DNA of 64,000 nt from HGM04593 sp045654885. GTDB taxonomy: Bacteria; Bacteroidota; Bacteroidia; Bacteroidales; Bacteroidaceae. Every line of letters starts with the position of its first letter. The stretch's first letter is position 1. The notes under the pieces were generated by a model. It was not told where the DNA came from. It searched no databases and saw only the letters and a program-made list of their open reading frames with translations. Both the position numbers and the translations under genes were made by a program. This document shows positions 59,301-64,000 of the stretch, piece after piece. The DNA is taken from positions 1 to 64,000 of the forward strand of contig JAZOOF010000024.1 of assembly GCA_045654885.1 (NCBI GenBank), written 5' to 3'.

Positions 59301-60063
59301 ACACTTGATGGCACTGTTCCCAATGGACCAGATTACTCCCGAGAGCGAGTACTTTGTTCCTGCAGTGAACGCCCTCAAGCACCGTGGTGATGCAGCTACA
59401 GGTTGGTCAATGGGTTGGAAGGTTAACCTCTGGGCTCGTGCACAGGATGGCGACCACGCTCATATCATCATCAAGAACGCTTTGAAGCACTCAACAACAT
59501 ACGGTACAGACCAGGGTCAGGGTGGTATCTACTACAACCTCTTCGACTCACACGCTCCATTCCAGATTGACGGTAACTTCGGTGTATGCTCAGGTATCGC
59601 CGAGATGCTCCTTCAGAGTGCACACGGTTACATCAACATCCTCCCTGCAATGCCTGCAGTTTGGAAGAAGCAGGGTACTGTAACAGGTATGAAGGCTATG
59701 GGTAACTTTGTCGTAGACTTCAATTGGGTTGACGGCAAGTGCCAGAAGGCTACTATCACAAGCAATGCCGGTGCCGAGCTCAAGGTACGTTGCAAGGTGG
59801 GTGCTATGGAGCTTGCAAAGGCCAAGATTACCGTTAACGGTAAGGAGGTTGGCGTTACAGTTGACGAGCACGGCATTGTAACAATCCCATGTGCAAAGGA
59901 CGACGTTGTTGAGATTGACTTCACAACCGAGACTTCAATTGAAAGCGTTGCTGCCAGTAATGTAAAGGATGGCGCAATCTATGACCTTCAGGGTCGCCGC
60001 GTACAGGCTGCCCCCGTTGGCCAGGTTTACATCCAGGACGGTGTAAAGAAATTCAACAAGTAA
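56371..60063 (+). CDS. GH95-like alpha-L-fucosidase 1
   Basis: 1230-residue secreted enzyme (signal peptide ending AAQAQ). Two beta-trefoil/lectin-like modules occupy ~22-165 and ~175-390; a GH95 N-terminal domain (~400-690: LPLGNGELGCMVFGG, NEKTLWSG at ~447-453), a catalytic (alpha/alpha)6 barrel (~715-1120) and a C-terminal beta domain follow. Residues matching the GH95 catalytic set are N749 and N751 (HTNINIQMNYW), E878 and D1067 (QIDGNFG). The last ~35 residues carry IYDLQGRRV...VYIQDG, a tail resembling secretion-sorting tails of Bacteroidota. Strongly biased codon use suggests high expression. GH95 acts mainly on alpha-1,2-fucosyl linkages in host glycans. Confidence 0.88.
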   Translation: MKKIFFMLVSFLCLAFAAQAQTVTDLSQLSNDKVYTLRSARCFLLYSDKVPGEICGSTGKLVGTVTRDNADPAQLFRIEKNGSNYYLYSVGAEKYVGSNGAFTATASSPLGFTNVGGNYPWKLTIGGNGMNSQEPGQMDAGITVNSWTATDAGNCYIIEEGVAPSSDFSVEVLGTEDAAAGVVVNGTEYKNGDTFSVDFVLKRNHLKANAVDGKIATAYVDGSVVYVSYFDGDTKFYTIQNGKGGYVSMNPEYRSGAHLMLSNKNTPRDNQGLWAFVKSGSAYKVYNYSTGLSKVLGMTGTEANARAMMVDPATTSYTIEFDGTFNFGSTTEPSYIKQSGTSSQYWNDRNSYLALWNSTGAIGDTGSKFFLDEADVADYPDEYIHEISEIQGVSSFSPKNPNTLWYTTSAEAAGVSYPWMEYALPLGNGELGCMVFGGVRTEELQFNEKTLWSGPANVVGAGGGNRTFMNFGSLFIANNDNTVYEGVTDYVRYLDIEEGIAGVEFKNLNGTKQVRKYFSSAPDQVIAGQYKTEGADKLNLTFMLEPGTGIGATAVTYNADGTAEFTGAMTSVNYAARLHVVADEGATVTASGKGITVKNATEVTFYLKGATNFNGDMEVLNNYFTTEDAAQVNERVKGEIEAAQAKGFAAVEAAHVADFTAITKRMTFDLGLTTPTVDTKTLVDNYYPNNPNANSTQNDHLFLEQLYFHYGRYLAISSNRKPIAAPNNLQGIWNDRGADSPWNSDIHTNINIQMNYWPTEITNLSDLHKPFVNFIIRGAQSDGWKAVGTKYNAGHGWSVLTETSLYNSMSTWGDNYLVANVWYTSHLWTHYRYTQDKEFLKKAFPVMWDCAEFWFHRLIKDRRVYDDTYVAPDEFSAEQHGNEKEDGTAHAQQMISYLFQNLSDAVEILGVENTGLSQADLDKLALYLEKTDKGLHTETYDGKWGNPCFGVKTGDVLLREWKYSPYSVGEKGHRHISHLMALFPMDQITPESEYFVPAVNALKHRGDAATGWSMGWKVNLWARAQDGDHAHIIIKNALKHSTTYGTDQGQGGIYYNLFDSHAPFQIDGNFGVCSGIAEMLLQSAHGYINILPAMPAVWKKQGTVTGMKAMGNFVVDFNWVDGKCQKATITSNAGAELKVRCKVGAMELAKAKITVNGKEVGVTVDEHGIVTIPCAKDDVVEIDFTTETSIESVAASNVKDGAIYDLQGRRVQAAPVGQVYIQDGVKKFNK

Positions 60064-60088
60064 TCAGGTAAATAAAATTTAACAAGCG

Positions 60089-60123
60089 GGAGAGCTATGA
60101 TTTCATGGTTCTCCTGTTTTTTT
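60089..60123 (+). terminator. Terminator of fucosidase 1
   Basis: Arms GGAGAGCTATG (60089-60099) and CATGGTTCTCC (60104-60114), two GU pairs, followed by seven T. Confidence 0.9.
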
Positions 60124-60139
60124 ATATTAAAATATGTGA

Positions 60140-60147
60140 TATATTTG
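60140..60147 (+). promoter_or_regulatory. -7 box (TATATTTG) for fucosidase 2
   Basis: TATATTTG fits TAnnTTTG, about 40 bases before the start codon. With the terminator it shows that each fucosidase gene has its own transcript. Confidence 0.7.
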
Positions 60148-60187
60148 CGAACAAGTGTAAACATATTCATTATAACTAATTATAACC

Positions 60188-63100
60188 ATGAAAAAATTAA
60201 TGTTATTCCTTGTGTCATTATTCCTCACAGCTGGTGTTGTGGCACAAATTGATACGAAAAAGGAGTATCGTATCAAGGATTTAGGTTCGGGCAGGTATCT
60301 GAATGTCGCTAACACAACTGAGCACACGTCAGGTCCAAACGGTGGTGTGAATCTTGTTGCCAAAGCCGAAAGTGATTCCCAGATATTTGCTTTCGAAGCA
60401 TATGGTAACGGCTATTATCTGAAATCAAGGAGTGGATATTACATCTATTGCCAGCAGTGGAATGTCGATGCACTCACCAAAAAGAGCCTGTTGACTTTCC
60501 CATCGGCCGGGGACGGTAACTATTACATAATGAATGGCACCAACTATTTCAAGGTTGAGAATGTGGGTGGTACATATTATCCATTCTGCGATGCGCCTTC
60601 AAGCCTTAGAGCTACATGGACATTGGAAGCCATAATCACAGGTCCTGTGGCTTATACCGTAAAGGTCCTTGGTACCGACAATGCTGCCGCCGGTGTGTCA
60701 TATGAAGGTGTTGCATACAATGACAATGCAACTTTCGAAACCACCAACATCATTGCAAAGGCCGACTTTACACCGGCCGATGTTGCAGGCATGTACGCTG
60801 TTGTTACTGTAGACGGTAATACCATCTATGTAAGCTATTTCGATGATTCAACAAAGTTCTATACCGTTAGAAACAAGGTGAATGGTTGCCTTAGCTTGAA
60901 CTCTGCATATATGAGTGGAGAGAACCTGACGCTGAGCAACTCAAACACCCCACAGGACAACAAAGGTATATGGGCATTCATTGAGCAGGGCAACGGAGCA
61001 TACAGAATCTACAACTACTCAAAAGGTCTCACAAAGGTATTGGGTATAACAGGCTCCGAGGCATATGCCCGTGCACAGATGGTTGACCCTGATAACACAA
61101 CATATACCATTGAGTTCAACGGTACATTGGATTTTGAAGGTGGTCCATCTTATATAAAGAAAAGCAATACCGAGAATGACTATCTGAATAACCGCAGCAA
61201 TTATCTCGCTCTCTGGAATGACCCTCAAGCTCTTGGCGACAACGGTAGTACATTCTATCTCGATGAGGTTAATTATGCCGCTTTCCCCGATAATTATGTT
61301 TATGAGATAACCGATATCGAGGGTGTGTCAACATTCTCTCCAAAGAATGCAAACACCTTGTGGTACAAGACCTCGGCAGAGGCAGCCGGTGTAAGCAACC
61401 CATGGCAGGAGTATGCGTTGCCGCTCGGTAACGGTGAACTTGGCTGTATGGTATTCGGTGGAGTTCACACCGAGGAGCTGCAGTTCAACGAGAAGACTCT
61501 CTGGAGTGGTGAGGCAAACAAGATTGGTGCCGGCGGTGGCGACCGTACATTCGTCAACTTCGGTTCAATCTTTATCATCAACAACGACGATGCGATATAT
61601 GACGGTGTAACCGACTATGTACGTTATCTTGACCTGGAAGAGGGTGTTGCAGGCATCGAGTTCAAGAATGCCAAGGGCAAGAAGCAGACGCGCAAGTACT
61701 TCAGTTCTGCTCCCGATTCAGTCATTGCCGGCCAGTACAAGTGCGAGGATGGCGAGACATTGAACCTTACATTCAAGTTGGAGCCATGCGAGGATATCAG
61801 TGCAGGCGAGGTTGTTTATGAAGAGGGTATGGCATCATTCACCGGTGCTATGGAGGCTGTCGATTATGCTGCACGTTTGCATGTCGTTGCAAATGACGGT
61901 GCTGTCATTACAACAACAGCCGGAGGCATCAACGTGAAGAATGCTACAGAGGTTACATTCTACCTTAAAGGTGGTACCAACTTCAATGGTGATATGGACG
62001 TATTCACCAACTATTTCACTGCAGAGAACAAGGACGATGTAAACAATCGCCTGAAGGCCGATATTGAAAAGGCCGAGGAGAAAGGCTTTGCTGCTATTGA
62101 GAAAGAGCATGTGGCCGATTTTACTGCAATTACCAAGCGCATGACATTTGACCTTGGTCTCACAACTCCTACAGTCGACACAAAGACATTGATTGATAAC
62201 TATTACCCGAATAACCAGAACGGAACCAGCACTGAGAACGACCACTTGTTCCTTGAGCAGCTCTATTTCCATTATGGCCGTTACCTGGCTATCAGCTCAA
62301 ACCGCAAGCCCATTGCAGCTCCAAACAACCTGCAGGGTATCTGGAATAACCTTGGACGCGTCGCTTCTCATAATGTATGGAACTCCGATATCCACACAAA
62401 TATCAATATCCAGATGAACTATTGGCCTACAGAGGTTACAAACCTCAGCGACCTTCACAAACCTTTCCTGAACTTCATCATCCGTGGAGCACAGAGCGAG
62501 GGTTGGAAGAAAGTTGCTCAGCAATACAATAACAACAGTCCGGGTTGGAGTGTGATGACGGAGTCTTCACTCTATAACAGCATGAGTACATGGGGTAGCA
62601 ACTACCTTGTAGCCAACGTGTGGTACACCAGCCACTTGTGGACACATTATCGCTATACACAGGACAAGGATTTCTTGCGCAAGGCATTCCCTGTAATGTG
62701 GTCATGTGCAGAGTTCTGGTTCCACCGTCTAAAGAGTGTCAATGGCGAGTACCTTGCCCCCAACGAGTACTCACCTGAACATGGTCCAAGCGGTGAGGAT
62801 GGTACAGCTCATGCGCAGCAGATGATAAGTTACCTGTTCCAGAACTTGAAGGATGCTATTGACATTCTTGGTGCCAATACCCTGGATATCTCGGAGGCCG
62901 ACATTGCAAAATTGAACGACTATCTTGCTAAAACAGATAAGGGACTTGCAACTGAAACATGCCAGCAATCCAATAATGGTGTAAACTATGGCGATATATT
63001 GCTCCGCGAGTGGAAGTATTCTGCACACACAAGAGGTGAATTGGGGCACCGTCACATGTCGCACCTTATGGCTCTCTATCCAATGGATCAGATATCTCCC

Positions 63101-63805
63101 GAGAGCAAATTCTTTGAGCCTGCCGTAAATTCACTCAGACATCGCGGTGACGAGGCTACAGGTTGGTCAATGGGTTGGAAGGTTAACCTATGGGCACGCG
63201 CTCAGGATGGTGACCATGCACACATCATCATCAAGAATGCGCTGAGACATGCCGGTGGCAACGGAGGTGTATACTACAATCTCTTCGATGCGCACCCACC
63301 ATTCCAGATTGACGGTAACTTTGGTGTCTGCGCGGGTATCGCCGAGATGCTCTTGCAGAGCGCACACGGTTATATCAATATCCTGCCTGCAATGCCTGCA
63401 GTTTGGAAGAAACAGGGTTCCGTAACAGGCATGAAGGCTATCGGTAACTTTGCAGTTGACTTCAACTGGGTTGACGGCAAGTGTCAGAAGGCAACTATCA
63501 CAAGCAATGCCGGTGCTGAGCTAAAAGTACGCTGCAAGGTTGGTGCTATGGAGCTTGCGAAGGCCAGAATTACTGTTGACGGTAAGGAGGTTGGCGTGAC
63601 TGTTGACGAACTTGGCGTTGTAACAATCCCATGTGCGAAGGACGAGGTCGTTGAAATTGACTTCACAACCGAGACCTCTATTGCTCCTGTAGTTTTGGAT
63701 AATGCAGAGAACGGAGCAATCTATGACCTTCAGGGTCGCCGCGTGCAGGCAACTCCCGTTGGCCAGGTTTATATTCAGGACGGTGTAAAGAAGTATAACA
63801 AGTAA
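60188..63805 (+). CDS. GH95-like alpha-L-fucosidase 2
   Basis: 1205-residue secreted paralogue of fucosidase 1 (signal peptide ending GVVAQ). From about residue 155 on it aligns with fucosidase 1 along its length, most strongly from ~400 to the end; the catalytic residues map to N738 and N740, E864 (YSPEH) and D1042 (QIDGNFG). The N-terminal ~135 residues are different: a ricin-like segment beginning KKEYRIKDLGSGRYLNVANT with a different pattern of Trp/Tyr. Synonymous sites differ throughout, so the pair is not very recent. The shared IYDLQGRRV...VYIQDG tail is present. Own promoter and terminator. Confidence 0.88.
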   Translation: MKKLMLFLVSLFLTAGVVAQIDTKKEYRIKDLGSGRYLNVANTTEHTSGPNGGVNLVAKAESDSQIFAFEAYGNGYYLKSRSGYYIYCQQWNVDALTKKSLLTFPSAGDGNYYIMNGTNYFKVENVGGTYYPFCDAPSSLRATWTLEAIITGPVAYTVKVLGTDNAAAGVSYEGVAYNDNATFETTNIIAKADFTPADVAGMYAVVTVDGNTIYVSYFDDSTKFYTVRNKVNGCLSLNSAYMSGENLTLSNSNTPQDNKGIWAFIEQGNGAYRIYNYSKGLTKVLGITGSEAYARAQMVDPDNTTYTIEFNGTLDFEGGPSYIKKSNTENDYLNNRSNYLALWNDPQALGDNGSTFYLDEVNYAAFPDNYVYEITDIEGVSTFSPKNANTLWYKTSAEAAGVSNPWQEYALPLGNGELGCMVFGGVHTEELQFNEKTLWSGEANKIGAGGGDRTFVNFGSIFIINNDDAIYDGVTDYVRYLDLEEGVAGIEFKNAKGKKQTRKYFSSAPDSVIAGQYKCEDGETLNLTFKLEPCEDISAGEVVYEEGMASFTGAMEAVDYAARLHVVANDGAVITTTAGGINVKNATEVTFYLKGGTNFNGDMDVFTNYFTAENKDDVNNRLKADIEKAEEKGFAAIEKEHVADFTAITKRMTFDLGLTTPTVDTKTLIDNYYPNNQNGTSTENDHLFLEQLYFHYGRYLAISSNRKPIAAPNNLQGIWNNLGRVASHNVWNSDIHTNINIQMNYWPTEVTNLSDLHKPFLNFIIRGAQSEGWKKVAQQYNNNSPGWSVMTESSLYNSMSTWGSNYLVANVWYTSHLWTHYRYTQDKDFLRKAFPVMWSCAEFWFHRLKSVNGEYLAPNEYSPEHGPSGEDGTAHAQQMISYLFQNLKDAIDILGANTLDISEADIAKLNDYLAKTDKGLATETCQQSNNGVNYGDILLREWKYSAHTRGELGHRHMSHLMALYPMDQISPESKFFEPAVNSLRHRGDEATGWSMGWKVNLWARAQDGDHAHIIIKNALRHAGGNGGVYYNLFDAHPPFQIDGNFGVCAGIAEMLLQSAHGYINILPAMPAVWKKQGSVTGMKAIGNFAVDFNWVDGKCQKATITSNAGAELKVRCKVGAMELAKARITVDGKEVGVTVDELGVVTIPCAKDEVVEIDFTTETSIAPVVLDNAENGAIYDLQGRRVQATPVGQVYIQDGVKKYNK

Positions 63806-63833
63806 ACGCATATCTTGATAAGAATGCTCATTT

Positions 63834-63864
63834 CCATCGGCATGACTCATGCCGATGGATTTTG
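63834..63864 (+). terminator. Terminator of fucosidase 2
   Basis: Arms CCATCGGCATG (63834-63844) and CATGCCGATGG (63848-63858) with a 3-base loop; the T-run is short (ATTTTGGG), so it may be partial. Confidence 0.75.
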
Positions 63865-63920
63865 GGTATAAAAGGTCAAGGTTTATAATTGTCTATAAAA
63901 ACATAAAAAAATAATTATCA

Positions 63921-64000
63921 ATGAAAAAACTTTCTACTCTTTTAACCGCAATGCTGTGCTTTGTTGTTACGGCTTTTGCACAGAATGCCGAGGCGCTCCC
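63921..64000 (+). CDS. Start of a further secreted protein (partial)
   Basis: ATG at 63921 begins a Bacteroidales-type signal peptide (MKKLSTLLTAMLCFVVTAFAQ) followed by NAEAL; the gene continues beyond the window. The same signal-peptide style and direction as the fucosidases suggest it belongs to the same locus, but the product cannot be told. Confidence 0.75.
   Translation, partial: MKKLSTLLTAMLCFVVTAFAQNAEAL

Noticed and set aside
1..64000. CRISPR array, prophage, integrase or insertion sequence
   Set aside because: No regularly spaced repeat array and no transposase, integrase or phage structural gene is visible.

Overview
This window is chromosomal DNA from a member of the Bacteroidota, almost certainly order Bacteroidales. 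The clearest evidence is about two dozen promoter-like TAnnTTTG (or TAnnTTCG) -7 boxes directly upstream of genes, few recognisable Shine-Dalgarno sequences, and family types typical of gut Bacteroidales (DUF5723, DUF4890, calycin-like lipoprotein, DUF4369-TlpA, PorT, GH95, GH123). Many secreted proteins have Bacteroidales-type signal peptides ending in AQ or lipobox cysteines. I cannot fix the genus; a gut Bacteroidaceae/Prevotellaceae-like host-glycan degrader is the best guess. No CRISPR array, phage, integrase or transposase is visible.

Layout. 1-513: 3' end of a 5S rRNA gene, its terminator and a non-coding stretch with GC-rich palindromes. 514-4838: sensor kinase, then yceD-rpmF and era-der. 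5093-9650: a 1039-residue lipoprotein of unknown function with a DUF5723 outer-membrane protein. 9726-12187: MlaF/MlaE-type lipid transport genes (minus strand) divergent from lptB. 12390-19570: tig, clpP, clpX, recQ, guaB (protein folding and turnover, DNA repair, GMP synthesis). 19582-27137: three SurA-related proteins, an OstA/LptA-like protein, a small membrane protein and mutL, an outer-membrane biogenesis cluster. 27393-28538: abundant OmpA-like protein. 28783-28952: two identical tRNA-Val(TAC) genes. 29115-33177: purB, an RluB-type pseudouridine synthase with a long RG/N-rich tail, and asnS. 33324-35885: EamA transporter, mannose-1-phosphate guanylyltransferase, ferredoxin and a 31-residue membrane peptide.

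35983-38736 (minus): thioredoxin-like lipid/OM-associated TlpA protein and a 5'-nucleotidase split into separate catalytic and C-terminal domain genes. 38934-41301: rplS, DUF2007, frr, rsgA. 41382-47917: an orphan 114-residue protein, asd, tcdA-lolD, a Spy-like DUF4890 protein, an ABC-F ATPase and PorT. 48013-56163: YqiA-like esterase, a 500-bp intergenic island full of repeats and hairpins, then a co-directional run of TonB-dependent receptor, calycin-like lipoprotein, GH123-like hydrolase, TPM-domain protein, LemA and FprA flavoprotein. 56371-64000: two large GH95 alpha-L-fucosidase-like enzymes in tandem, with different N-terminal modules but near-identical catalytic and C-terminal parts, followed by the start of another secreted protein.

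Most of the window is core housekeeping. The accessory, more interesting part is roughly 47-64 kb: repeats, a SusD-less receptor locus and the tandem fucosidases, whose shared C-terminal tail and the nearby PorT gene raise the possibility of type IX secretion. No clearly undescribed multi-gene system could be demonstrated; the best candidates are the 5093-9650 lipoprotein/DUF5723 pair and the receptor-calycin-GH123 run.
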